The notes under the pieces: model-generated
The model's input: the letters and a program-made list of their open reading frames with translations, nothing else
Told to the model about the DNA's origin: nothing
Databases searched by the model: none
Assembly: GCA_934464705.1 (NCBI GenBank)
Contig: CAKSKB010000018.1
Location: 1-64,000, forward strand
Reading direction: 5' to 3'
Origin: an uncultured Clostridia bacterium
GTDB taxonomy: Bacteria; Bacillota; Clostridia; HGM11514
Length of the DNA stretch: 64,000 nt
Program-made: the position numbers and the translations under genes
In this document: positions 19,086 to 27,423 of the stretch, piece by piece
Layout of the letters: every line of letters begins with the position of its first letter
Numbering within the stretch: the stretch's first letter is position 1

Positions 19086-20129
19086 ATGCAGATGACTTTC
19101 AGATGGTACGGCGAGGATGATCCCGTAACATTGGAAAAAATCAGACAGATTCCGGGCGTTACCGGTATCGTTTCCGCAATCTATGATATTCCCGTGGGCG
19201 AGGCATGGCCTTACGAGAGAATAATGCAGCTTAAAGAAACCGTCGAAAAAGCGGGGCTTGAGCTTTCGGTTATCGAGAGCGTGCCGGTTCATGAGGATAT
19301 AAAGACCGGTGACGGCGACCGTGACAGGTACATAGAAAACTATTGCACAACACTCAGAAACCTTGCAAAAGCAGGTATTGACTGTGTTTGTTACAACTTT
19401 ATGCCCGTTTTCGACTGGACCCGTTCCGACCTTAATTTTGAACTGCCCGACGGCTCTCATGCGCTTATCTATAATGAGGAAACTGTGCATGACATGAATC
19501 CTCTCACGGGTGATTTGTCCCTTCCCGGATGGGACGCAAGCTACACAAAGGACGGCATGAAGGCGCTTCTCAACAAGTACGCGAATATCAGTGAGGAGCA
19601 GCTGTGGGACAACCTTAAGTATTTCCTTGACAGAGTTATTAAGGTTGCCGAGGAGGTCAAGGTTAAAATGGCTATCCACCCGGATGATCCGCCGTGGGGC
19701 ATTTTCGGGCTTCCGAGAATTATCACAAACAAAAATAATATTGAGCGTTTCCTGAAGCTTTATGACAGCAAGTATAACGGGCTCACGCTTTGCAGCGGTT
19801 CGCTCGGCGTTTCTCCGGATAACGATATCGTGGACATGGTTAATTCTTTCTGCGACAGAATCCATTTTGCGCATATCAGAAATGTTAAAATCACAGGAGA
19901 AAAATGCTTCGAGGAAGCGGCGCACAGAACCGAAAACGGTTCTCTTGACATTTACGGTATTGTTAAGGCTTATCACGATAACGGCTTTGACGGATATATC
20001 CGCCCGGATCACGGCAGAATGATTTGGGGCGAAACCGGCAGACCCGGCTACGGTTTGTTTGACCGTGCTCTCGGCGCCGTATACATAAACGGCCTTTGGG
20101 AAGCTATTGATAAAGATTCCAAAAACTAA
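19086..20129 (+). CDS. uxuA: Mannonate dehydratase UxuA
   Basis: 347 residues. ATG 19086 is preferred over ATG 19077 because AAGGAG ends at 19076; the protein then begins MQMTFRWYG as in other UxuA proteins. Conserved parts include WYGEDDPVTL, the HPDDPPWGIFGLPRI metal-site segment, LTLCSGSLG, and a C-terminal YIRPDHGRMIWGE. The enzyme dehydrates D-mannonate to 2-keto-3-deoxygluconate in glucuronate breakdown, using Fe or Mn. The other uxu/uxa/kdg genes are not nearby, but a glucuronoyl-esterase-like gene lies 2 kb downstream. It has its own promoter and a strong terminator, so it is monocistronic. Confidence 0.95.
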   Translation: MQMTFRWYGEDDPVTLEKIRQIPGVTGIVSAIYDIPVGEAWPYERIMQLKETVEKAGLELSVIESVPVHEDIKTGDGDRDRYIENYCTTLRNLAKAGIDCVCYNFMPVFDWTRSDLNFELPDGSHALIYNEETVHDMNPLTGDLSLPGWDASYTKDGMKALLNKYANISEEQLWDNLKYFLDRVIKVAEEVKVKMAIHPDDPPWGIFGLPRIITNKNNIERFLKLYDSKYNGLTLCSGSLGVSPDNDIVDMVNSFCDRIHFAHIRNVKITGEKCFEEAAHRTENGSLDIYGIVKAYHDNGFDGYIRPDHGRMIWGETGRPGYGLFDRALGAVYINGLWEAIDKDSKN

Positions 20130-20132
20130 TGC

Positions 20133-20166
20133 AAAAAATTCCCGTGGCTTTCCATGGGAATTTTTT
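20133..20166 (+). terminator. Terminator after uxuA
   Basis: Stem AAAAATTCCCGTGG / CCATGGGAATTTTT with one G-T pair, ending in T6. Confidence 0.85.
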
Positions 20167-20184
20167 GATGTTCGGGGTGATTTT

Positions 20185-20955
20185 ATGAAAAAAATATTGA
20201 TTTCTGCGGTTCTCGTGCTGACGCTTTGTCTTTGCGGCTGCGAATCAAAGGCGGATAAGTATTTTGCCGAGGGTATAAAAGCTTTCAATGAAGACGATTA
20301 CAAAATTGCCGAAAGAAAGCTCCGGAAAGCGCTTGACAACGGCTGCAAAAATTCGGAAGCCGAAGAAGTTATCGATATTATTAAATATTATAACGAAGCG
20401 CAAAGGTGCGTTAATAACCGTGATTTTTCAAAGGCGGCAGAGGCGGTTGATAAAATACCGTCATCTTATGAAGATTACGGTATTTCCGACAAAATCGATG
20501 AAATAAACGATGTGATTTCAAAGTCCGCGGAAGCGTCCGATACATTTGACAGTATAAAGGGGTATTACGAAAGCGGGAAATTCGATTCCGCCGTAAGCCT
20601 TATGGATTATGTGGATGAGGATTATCTTTCGTCCGCCGAAAAAACGGAGCTTGGCAAAATCAGAACGCAGATTGAATCGAACGGACTGAGCAAAAACCGA
20701 AAGACGGTTCAAAGCGGCAATCAGCCCGACAAATCCGAAAGAATTGCCGAAAACAGCGAAAAAGAAACGGAAAAACCGAAAAATGAAAATAAACCGTCGG
20801 ATTCCGGCGTTAAGTATAGAGTCAGGAAGTCGGCGGATGACGCAGAATCGCAGCTCGGTGCGTTTTCGGAGCTTGACAACGCCCAAAGACTTGCTGATGA
20901 AAACGGCGGTTATGCGGTGTACGATATGGACGGCTCGCTTGTGTATCAGCCGTAA
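20185..20955 (+). CDS. Lipoprotein with TPR-like helices and SPOR-like C-terminus
   Basis: 256 residues from ATG 20185 (site GGGGTGA); a longer frame would include the uxuA terminator. The N-terminus MKKILISAVL leads to a lipobox ending LCLCGC, with Cys as the lipidation site. Residues about 25-190 are helical with a pattern like TPR/coiled repeats (AERKLRKALDNG); a charged Lys/Glu/Asn linker (about 190-220) follows; the last 45 residues (YRVRKSADDAESQLGAF then NAQRLADENG) look like a SPOR domain, which in known proteins binds denuded septal peptidoglycan. Function unknown; a cell-wall or division-site role is inferred. It sits alone between two terminators. Confidence 0.75.
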   Translation: MKKILISAVLVLTLCLCGCESKADKYFAEGIKAFNEDDYKIAERKLRKALDNGCKNSEAEEVIDIIKYYNEAQRCVNNRDFSKAAEAVDKIPSSYEDYGISDKIDEINDVISKSAEASDTFDSIKGYYESGKFDSAVSLMDYVDEDYLSSAEKTELGKIRTQIESNGLSKNRKTVQSGNQPDKSERIAENSEKETEKPKNENKPSDSGVKYRVRKSADDAESQLGAFSELDNAQRLADENGGYAVYDMDGSLVYQP

Positions 20956-20960
20956 AAATA

Positions 20961-20992
20961 AGGGTTTTCGGCTCATTTGCCGAAAACCCTTT
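20961..20992. terminator. Shared terminator between convergent genes
   Basis: Stem AGGGTTTTCGGC / GCCGAAAACCCT with loop TCATTT, flanked by A-rich and T-rich sides; serves the lipoprotein gene and the convergent transporter. Confidence 0.85.
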
Positions 20993-20996
20993 CACT

Positions 20997-21893
20997 TTAT
21001 ATATCAAATACGCCGAGTATTATTATGCCGATAACCGTAACCGCAATGGCTGCATAATGCTTTGCGGATAATTTTTCCTTAAGAAAAATTCTGCTCCAGA
21101 GCACCGACGCCGCACAGTATGCCGAGATAACCGGCGCCGCCATAATGGTATTTTCCGAGATTGCAAAGACATATGCGAACTGCCCGGCTGTTTCGCATAT
21201 TCCGCCGATGAGCTTCGGAACTTCGCGCGAAGGCACAAGATTATCTTTTTTGATAATAACAACATACACGAATGAAATTATACCCATAAGCAGGAATGTA
21301 AGTTCGTATGCGACATTTGCGGATTCCTCATTGAGGGTTTCGAGGATAATGCTGTCGGTAAATGTTCCTGCGGCGTCAAGTATGCAGTATATTATGGGAA
21401 TTAAAATTGCAACAAGACTTTTTGAGTACTTGATATTGCATTTTTCCTGGCGCAGTTTTCTTTGGTTTTCGTCTTCGGTGTACTCCGTAATTCCCAAAAA
21501 TATAACCCCGGCGCAGACGATTATAACACCGACCAAAGGACCGCCCGAAAGCCTGTCCCCCAGGAACACAAAGCACATCAGTGCCGCCAGAGCGCCGGAC
21601 GAGTTGCATATCGGCGATGATACCGAAAGCTCGATATACCTCAGCCCCACATAGCCGAACACCATGGAAATTATGTAAAGAAGTGATGCGGGAAGGTATT
21701 TTATAATAATCGAAAGGTTTATTTCCACGCCGCTTACAAAAATTTCAAACATTGCGTGAAGCCCCATTATAAGCCCGACCGCCATAACCATTTTCCAGTG
21801 ACTGTACCTGTCGTCCGGTCTTGAGCCTATCTTACTGAATAAATCCGAGCCGCTCCAGCAAAGCAGTGCGGCAATTGCGAAAATGAACCACAT
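20997..21893 (-). CDS. DMT-superfamily (EamA-type) transporter
   Basis: 298 residues with about ten hydrophobic segments in two halves, the layout of EamA/DMT permeases. The first segment MWFIFAIAALLCWSGSDLF and the last, AAIAVTVIGIIILGVFDI, are typical of family ends, and the EKLSAKHYAA loop before the final helix is the usual one. Substrate unknown; the family carries sugars, amino acids and metabolites. AAGGAGA precedes the ATG. It is a lone gene, divergent from the esterase gene at 22034. A second, only distantly similar DMT gene lies at 34949-35839. Confidence 0.85.
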   Translation of the reverse strand: MWFIFAIAALLCWSGSDLFSKIGSRPDDRYSHWKMVMAVGLIMGLHAMFEIFVSGVEINLSIIIKYLPASLLYIISMVFGYVGLRYIELSVSSPICNSSGALAALMCFVFLGDRLSGGPLVGVIIVCAGVIFLGITEYTEDENQRKLRQEKCNIKYSKSLVAILIPIIYCILDAAGTFTDSIILETLNEESANVAYELTFLLMGIISFVYVVIIKKDNLVPSREVPKLIGGICETAGQFAYVFAISENTIMAAPVISAYCAASVLWSRIFLKEKLSAKHYAAIAVTVIGIIILGVFDI

Positions 21894-21970
21894 ATTTTTT
21901 TCTCCTTGTAAAAATTATATTCCGATTATATCATATATCGGCAAAAAATTCAACAAAAATTTTAAAATGC

Positions 21971-21999
21971 TTGAATTAATGCGTGCCGTATGCTATAAT
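21971..21999 (+). promoter_or_regulatory. Promoter of the esterase-hemW unit
   Basis: TTGAAT (21971-21976), 17-nt spacer, TATAAT (21994-21999). Confidence 0.75.
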
Positions 22000-22033
22000 A
22001 AGGTTATTAATTGCAATTGCGGAGGCAGATATA

Positions 22034-23101
22034 ATGCTTGATGAAATTATAAAAAAGAGAGGTATTCCCGAAGTTTGGGACGGAAAAGGTTCGTGGAGCG
22101 AAAGACGGGAAGAAATTATACAGCTTCTTATGCGCGAGGAGTACGGAAATTTGCCGGAGGAGCCGACGGATTTGAAGTTTAGTGTTGTCGGGGAGCTTCC
22201 GGGGGGCGGAGCGGCTTTTTGCGCAGGGCGCGCAACACTTAAAAAGATGCTTTGCAGCGGCAAGGTGTGCGGAAGGGAATTTTCGTTTCCGTTTTATACG
22301 GCTTTGCCGAAGGAAAAGGATAATGTTCCGTTTTTTGTGCATATAAATTTCAGGCCGGATGTGCCCGACCGCTATCAGCCGACGGAGGAAATATTGGACA
22401 ACGGTTTTGCGGTTTTGTCTTTTTGCTATGAGGATGTAACAACCGATGACGGCGATATGACAAACGGTCTTGCCGACGTGCTTTTCGGGGGCGAAAACCG
22501 AAAACCCGATGACCCCGGCAAAATTATGATGTGGGCATGGGCTGCGTCGAGGGTGATGGATTACGCTATGAGCCTTGACTGCCTTGACAAACAAAGGGGT
22601 GCGGTTGCGGGCCATTCAAGGCTCGGCAAAACGGCGCTTGTTGCCGCTATGACGGACGAGAGGTTTTATGCTGCGTTTTCAAATGATTCCGGTTGCTCGG
22701 GCGCTGCAATTTCGAGAGATAAACAGGGCGAAAACCTTGAGTTTATATGCCGTACATTTCCGTTCTGGTTCTGCGAAAATTATTATAAGTATGCAAATCA
22801 TGAACACGATTTGCCGTTTGACCAGCATTTTCTTGTTGCTGCCATAGCGCCGAGAAGGGCGTATGTTGCGTCGGCCTCCGAGGATTTGTGGGCAGACCCC
22901 GAGTCGGAATATCTTTCATGCGTTTTGGCGGGAAAGGTTTACGAAAAGCTTGGGCTTAAGGGCTTTATCGCCGATGATGAATACCCGAAGCCGCCGAAGG
23001 CTTACGCAGACGGAAATATAGGGTATCACGTCCGTACCGGCGCTCACTATTTATCCCGTGAGGACTGGAACAGCTATTTTGAGTTTCTGAGAAAAGCATA
23101 A
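22034..23101 (+). CDS. Glucuronoyl-esterase-like (CE15-like) alpha/beta hydrolase
   Basis: 355 residues from ATG 22034, with GGAGG upstream. The nucleophile elbow is GHSRLGKTAL with Ser195, matching the G-x-S-R-x-G-K pattern of bacterial CE15 proteins; other family-like parts are NDSGCSGAAISRDK, YANHEHDLPFDQHF and AIAPRRAYVASASEDLWADP. The general base is likely His332 or His338 in the segment GYHVRTGAHYLS. CE15 enzymes cut the ester between glucuronic acid on xylan and lignin. There is no signal peptide, so either it acts on imported oligosaccharides or it belongs to a related acetyl-esterase group. Its stop overlaps the hemW start (TAATG). Confidence 0.75.
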   Translation: MLDEIIKKRGIPEVWDGKGSWSERREEIIQLLMREEYGNLPEEPTDLKFSVVGELPGGGAAFCAGRATLKKMLCSGKVCGREFSFPFYTALPKEKDNVPFFVHINFRPDVPDRYQPTEEILDNGFAVLSFCYEDVTTDDGDMTNGLADVLFGGENRKPDDPGKIMMWAWAASRVMDYAMSLDCLDKQRGAVAGHSRLGKTALVAAMTDERFYAAFSNDSGCSGAAISRDKQGENLEFICRTFPFWFCENYYKYANHEHDLPFDQHFLVAAIAPRRAYVASASEDLWADPESEYLSCVLAGKVYEKLGLKGFIADDEYPKPPKAYADGNIGYHVRTGAHYLSREDWNSYFEFLRKA

Positions 23102-24180
23102 TGGCAGGGCTTTATATTCACATTCCGTTTTGCGTTAAAAAGTGCCTTTACTGCGACTTTTATTCGGTCGAAAACGGCGGAGATTATTTTGAGGACTATG
23201 TAAATGCGCTTGTCCGTGATATACGGTCGGCAGAACTTAAAAATATTGAAAGCGTGTTTTTTGGCGGCGGAACGCCCACGGCTCTTCCGGAAAAACTTCT
23301 GGAGCGGCTTTTGGCTGCGGTTGCGGAAAAAACTGCGCCGACCGAATTTACGGTTGAGGCAAACCCCGGTACGGTTTCCGAAAGCAAGCTGCGCCTTTTT
23401 AAGGATATGGGCGTTACAAGGCTCAGTATAGGGCTTCAGGCTTGGCAGGACAGGCTGCTTAAAATCATCGGCAGAATCCACACGCAGAAGGATTTTGTGC
23501 ATGCGATGGAGCTTGTCGGGAAATTCGGATTTGACATAAATGCCGATGTGATGTTCAACCTTCCGTCGCAGACTGCTGATGAATGGGCGGAAACGCTCTT
23601 TCGGCTTTCGGAATTTGATATATCTCACATTTCGTGCTATTCTCTGACCGTTGCCGAAAACACTCCGTTCGGCAGAAGATTGCCGTTTCCGCTGCCCGGT
23701 GAGGACGAGGAACGGAAAATGTATAAAACGGCGGTTTCGTATCTTTCTTCAATCGGGATAAACCGCTATGAAATATCGAATTTCGCAAAACCCGGGCATG
23801 AGTGCCGTCACAATCTCTGCTACTGGAAACTTAAGGACTATGCGGCATTCGGGGCAGGTGCGCACGGGTTTGAGAACGGAAGAAGATATTTTTACGGTGA
23901 CAGTATAAAGGATTACATTTCGGGAAAAGCGCCGGAAACCGAGGAAATATTGTCCGAAAAGGATATGATTTCCGAATACTGTATGCTTGCGCTTCGGCTT
24001 TCGGAGGGAATAAACAAAACTGAATTTGAAAGGAAATTCGGCAAATCCGTTGATGTTTTATTTGAAAATGCAATTGAAAAGAATGTCCGGCTCGGGCTTT
24101 TGAAGTCGGACGAAAATTCCGTACGGCTTACAGACCTCGGCTTTGACTTCGCAAATTCTGCGGCGGAGGATTTTATTTAG
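23101..24180 (+). CDS. hemW: HemW-like radical SAM protein (coproporphyrinogen III oxidase-related)
   Basis: 359 residues. The radical SAM cluster motif C-V-K-K-C-L-Y-C-D-F-Y-S has Cys11, Cys15 and Cys18, the HemW pattern, followed by FFGGGTPTAL and ISCYSLTVAENTPF. HemW is a heme chaperone rather than a true HemN oxidase; heme genes are not present in the window, so its role here is unclear. It is translationally coupled to the upstream esterase gene through TAATG, although the two functions are unrelated. In many Firmicutes hemW sits next to lepA and hrcA; that context is absent here. Confidence 0.92.
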   Translation: MAGLYIHIPFCVKKCLYCDFYSVENGGDYFEDYVNALVRDIRSAELKNIESVFFGGGTPTALPEKLLERLLAAVAEKTAPTEFTVEANPGTVSESKLRLFKDMGVTRLSIGLQAWQDRLLKIIGRIHTQKDFVHAMELVGKFGFDINADVMFNLPSQTADEWAETLFRLSEFDISHISCYSLTVAENTPFGRRLPFPLPGEDEERKMYKTAVSYLSSIGINRYEISNFAKPGHECRHNLCYWKLKDYAAFGAGAHGFENGRRYFYGDSIKDYISGKAPETEEILSEKDMISEYCMLALRLSEGINKTEFERKFGKSVDVLFENAIEKNVRLGLLKSDENSVRLTDLGFDFANSAAEDFI

Positions 24181-24197
24181 TATTTTAAGCGAAAATT

Positions 24198-24220
24198 CCC
24201 CATATAATCTATGGGGTGAT
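24198..24220 (+). promoter_or_regulatory. Hairpin covering the ribosome site of the M23 gene (or sigma-E-like -10)
   Basis: CCCCATA (24198-24204), loop TAATC, TATGGGG (24210-24216): the right arm contains the start of the GGGGTGA ribosome site. The same bases include CATATAAT, which fits a sigma-E -10 (CATAnnnT), with TATTTT 14 nt upstream as a partial -35. Both readings cannot hold for the same transcript. Confidence 0.35.
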
Positions 24221-24223
24221 TAT

Positions 24224-24751
24224 ATGAATGAAAGCAGCTTTACCTATCGTTTTCTTGCGGCGGCTGTAATCGTGTTTTTGTGCTCGGCGGCTCATTATTT
24301 CGGTGTGTTTGCCGAAAAAATGCCATCGGCGGAGAAAATTCTGACTTACAATACCGATGTTTCGTTCCTTAAAAACAAATTGAGCGGAAAGAGCTTTATC
24401 CGCCCGGCAAAAGGAGTTATAACGACAGAGTTTTCCGGTGAACATACGGGCGTTGATATTGCATCTAACGAGGAAAATGAACCTGTTTTAGCCGCAAAAG
24501 GCGGAACGGTCACATTTTCGGGAGAGGCAGAGGGCTACGGCAACTGCATAAAAATCGAGCATAAAGGCGGTTTCGTTACACTTTACGGACATATGGCTAA
24601 GCTTAATGCGGCGGTCGGCGATAAGGTGAAAAAGGGCGGCAAAATCGGGATTATGGGCAGCACGGGCGATTCTACCGGGCAGCATCTTCACTTTGAAGTG
24701 ATTAAAAACGGTGTTTACATTAATCCGAAAAGTGTTGCCGAGGGCCTATGA
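24224..24751 (+). CDS. M23-family membrane protein, SpoIVFA-like
   Basis: 175 residues from ATG 24224. One N-terminal membrane helix (about 9-28), then an extracytoplasmic LytM/M23 domain (about 60-170). The zinc-site residues are complete: His74 and Asp78 in HTGVD, His154 and His156 in HLHFE, plus His123 in YGHMA. In Bacillus subtilis SpoIVFA the LytM domain is degenerate and the protein holds and restrains the protease SpoIVFB. The very next gene encodes SpoIVFB, which is why this is read as SpoIVFA-like; by domain alone it could be a peptidoglycan endopeptidase. It overlaps spoIVFB by four bases (ATGA). Confidence 0.75.
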   Translation: MNESSFTYRFLAAAVIVFLCSAAHYFGVFAEKMPSAEKILTYNTDVSFLKNKLSGKSFIRPAKGVITTEFSGEHTGVDIASNEENEPVLAAKGGTVTFSGEAEGYGNCIKIEHKGGFVTLYGHMAKLNAAVGDKVKKGGKIGIMGSTGDSTGQHLHFEVIKNGVYINPKSVAEGL

Positions 24752-25566
24752 AAAAACTTTTTTTGAGCGTTCACCCCGCATTTCTGCTTCTTATATTAAT
24801 AGGTTATTTTACAAAAACTCTTTTCCCCATGCTGCTTGTGTATTTAAGCCTTGTTATTCATGAACTTGGGCATATTGCGGCGGCAGTCGGGTTCGGGGCA
24901 AGGGTTTCGTATATAAAAATTATGCCGTTCGGAATTGCCATGCAGCTTTCCGGCGAAAGTGCGCTAAAACCGAAAAAAAGATTTATTATAGCCTTTTCGG
25001 GGCCGCTTTTCAGTATGGTTACCGGGATTCTGTTCGGCAAAGGCTTTCTTGGCGGTGCAAATATCGCTCTCGGGATTTTTAATCTGCTCCCTGTAATGAC
25101 GCTTGACGGCGGAAAGATGTTTTTTATTGCGGTGAGTGCATTTTCGGGCAGCATAAGTGGTTATAATATAACAAAAACCGTGTCGAAAATTTTTGCGGTT
25201 TTGCTGTTTTTGCTCGGTGCGGCGGTGCTTTATGTAACAAGATTTAACATTTCGTTTGTGCTTGTGTCGGCGTTTCTTATTTACCGTCTTGCGTCCGACT
25301 GCGGCTACGGCCGCCTTTGTGCAGTGCAGAGCGTGCTGGATTATAAACAGAAAAAATCCTTCGGCGGTGTGTTCAAAACAAAAACCGTTTCGCTTTCGAT
25401 GTACGCTCCGCTGAGAAGAATTCTTAAATATATCCCCGAAAGGGGGATTTGCGTGATACATATACTTGATGAAAATCAGCATCTTATTGCTTCGGTTTCG
25501 GAGAGGGACGCTGTTGATATAATGCTTAAATACGGTGCCGGGGTGAGTTATTCCGACATTAAATAA
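24748..25566 (+). CDS. spoIVFB: Site-2 protease SpoIVFB (pro-sigma-K processing)
   Basis: 272 residues, multi-pass. The zinc motif HELGH is at 38-42 inside the second hydrophobic segment and the third ligand Asp is in NLLPVMTLDGG (about 112-122), the M50B arrangement. The C-terminal 70 residues (RRILKYIPERG, then LDENQHLIASVSERDAVDI) look like a single CBS motif, as in SpoIVFB. In the mother cell this protease cuts pro-sigma-K late in sporulation. The pairing with the SpoIVFA-like gene strongly supports the call and shows that the organism can sporulate or recently could. Confidence 0.9.
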   Translation: MKKLFLSVHPAFLLLILIGYFTKTLFPMLLVYLSLVIHELGHIAAAVGFGARVSYIKIMPFGIAMQLSGESALKPKKRFIIAFSGPLFSMVTGILFGKGFLGGANIALGIFNLLPVMTLDGGKMFFIAVSAFSGSISGYNITKTVSKIFAVLLFLLGAAVLYVTRFNISFVLVSAFLIYRLASDCGYGRLCAVQSVLDYKQKKSFGGVFKTKTVSLSMYAPLRRILKYIPERGICVIHILDENQHLIASVSERDAVDIMLKYGAGVSYSDIK

Positions 25567-25578
25567 CAGGAGAAAACA

Positions 25579-27423
25579 ATGAATCTGGACAAATTACTCA
25601 AAAAAATACAGAAGCCGTCAAGGTACACCGGCGGCGAGTGGGGAAGCGTCAAAAAAGACCCGGAGAGCGTTGATGTGAGATTTGCATTTTGCTTTCCGGA
25701 TACCTATGAGGTGGGTATGAGCCATCTTGGAATGAGGATTCTTTACCACCTTTACAATTCGAGGGATGATGTTTACTGCGAGCGTGTTTTTGCACCGCTG
25801 GAGGATTTCGAGCAGCTCCTTAAGGAGAACGGTATTCCACTCTTTTCGCTTGAAACCAAAACCCCGCTGTGCGATTTTGATATGATTGGCTTTACGCTGC
25901 AATATGAACTTTGTTATACCAATATTCTCAATATGCTTGAGATGGGGGGCGTTGCGGTTAAAAGCTGTGACCGCAAAGACGGCGACCCGATTGTGTGCGC
26001 GGGCGGTCCGTGCGCTTACAATGCGGAGCCTATTGCGGACTTTGCCGATATTTTCATAATGGGCGAGGGCGAGGAGGTTAACCTTGAAATTATAGACTGT
26101 TTCAAGAAAAACCGCAATAAGCCGAGAGAGGAAATTCTCTTTGCGCTGTCGCAGATCGAGGGGGTTTATGTGCCCTCCCTTTATGATGTCTTCTATAATG
26201 AGGACGGGACGGTGAAGTCCGTTGAGCCTAAGCGGAGCGGCGTTCCGAAAACGGTAAAAAAGAGGATAATAAAGGATTTGGACAAGGTTTTTTATCCCGA
26301 TAATCTTGTGGTTCCGTTTACCGATATCGTGCATGACAGAATCATGCTTGAGGTTTTCAGGGGCTGCCCGAGAGGATGCAGATTCTGTCAGGCGGGTATG
26401 ATTTACAGACCGGTCCGCGAAAAATCTCCCGAAAGATTATACGAGTGCGCAAAGTCGCTTATGGATAATACCGGGTATGAGGAACTGTCGCTGACATCGC
26501 TTTCGACGGGCGACTATTCGCATTTTCTCGACCTTACGGATACGCTTCTGAAAGCTGCGGAGGAAAACCGTACAAACATTGCGCTTCCGTCGCTGCGGCT
26601 TGATTCGTTCAATCTCGACCTTATAAACAGGGTGCAGAAGCAGAGAAAATCAAGCTTTACATTTGCGCCCGAAGCAGGAACGCAGAGAATGAGAGATGTT
26701 ATAAACAAAAATATCACCGAGGAAGACCTTCTTTCGTCGGTCAGGCTTGCGTTCAATAACGGCTGGAGCAGTCTGAAGCTTTATTTTATGATAGGTCTGC
26801 CGCTTGAAACAGATGAGGATGTTGCCGGAATCGGCAGACTTGCGCATAAGGTTCTGGATGAATACTTTGCAATCGAAAAGGACAAGCGCCCCAAAAACGG
26901 GCACATAACTTTAAGTACGGCGTCGTTTGTTCCGAAACCGTTTACGCCGTTTCAGTGGTATCCACAGGATACGGAGGAGGAACTTTCGAGAAAACAGCAG
27001 ATTGTTAAAGAGAATGTTCACGCCAAGCAGATTAAATATAATTATCACGATTCGAAAACAAGCCGTCTTGAGGGCGTTTTCGCAAGGGGTGACAGAAGGC
27101 TTTGCGATGTTATTTATACGGCATGGAAAATGGGCTGCAAAATGGACGGCTGGAGCGAGTTTTTCAAGTATGATACCTGGCTTGAGGCGTTCTCCGAATG
27201 CGGTGTAGACCCCGATTTTTATTCCGCAAGAAAAAGGGATTTTGACGAGGTTCTGCCGTGGGATCACATTGATGTCGGCGTTACGAAGGAGTTCCTTATA
27301 AGAGAAGCGAAGCGTGCCGAGGAGGGCAAAACCACCAAAAACTGTATGATTGCCTGCAACAAGTGCGGAGCGGAACGGTTCGACTGCGGAATCTGCAAAA
27401 AGGAGAAAAGCGTATGCCGGTAA
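25579..27423 (+). CDS. B12-binding-domain radical SAM protein (TIGR03960 type)
   Basis: 614 residues; AGGAG precedes ATG 25579. The N-terminal half is a cobalamin-binding-like Rossmann region (FCFPDTYEVGMSHLGM and VCAGGPCAYNAEPIADF), the middle carries a radical SAM motif C-P-R-G-C-R-F-C in FRGCPRGCRFCQAG, and the C-terminus is Cys-rich (CNKCGAERFDCGICKK). This is the TIGR03960 family, nearly always encoded next to a DUF2344 protein, as here. The reaction is not known. It follows spoIVFB by 12 nt, so it may be read through from the sporulation genes or have its own promoter that I do not see. Confidence 0.88.
   Translation: MNLDKLLKKIQKPSRYTGGEWGSVKKDPESVDVRFAFCFPDTYEVGMSHLGMRILYHLYNSRDDVYCERVFAPLEDFEQLLKENGIPLFSLETKTPLCDFDMIGFTLQYELCYTNILNMLEMGGVAVKSCDRKDGDPIVCAGGPCAYNAEPIADFADIFIMGEGEEVNLEIIDCFKKNRNKPREEILFALSQIEGVYVPSLYDVFYNEDGTVKSVEPKRSGVPKTVKKRIIKDLDKVFYPDNLVVPFTDIVHDRIMLEVFRGCPRGCRFCQAGMIYRPVREKSPERLYECAKSLMDNTGYEELSLTSLSTGDYSHFLDLTDTLLKAAEENRTNIALPSLRLDSFNLDLINRVQKQRKSSFTFAPEAGTQRMRDVINKNITEEDLLSSVRLAFNNGWSSLKLYFMIGLPLETDEDVAGIGRLAHKVLDEYFAIEKDKRPKNGHITLSTASFVPKPFTPFQWYPQDTEEELSRKQQIVKENVHAKQIKYNYHDSKTSRLEGVFARGDRRLCDVIYTAWKMGCKMDGWSEFFKYDTWLEAFSECGVDPDFYSARKRDFDEVLPWDHIDVGVTKEFLIREAKRAEEGKTTKNCMIACNKCGAERFDCGICKKEKSVCR

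Noticed and set aside
19083..20288. A 401-codon minus-strand frame opposite uxuA
   Set aside because: It mirrors uxuA codon by codon and has no ribosome site; a product of codon bias.
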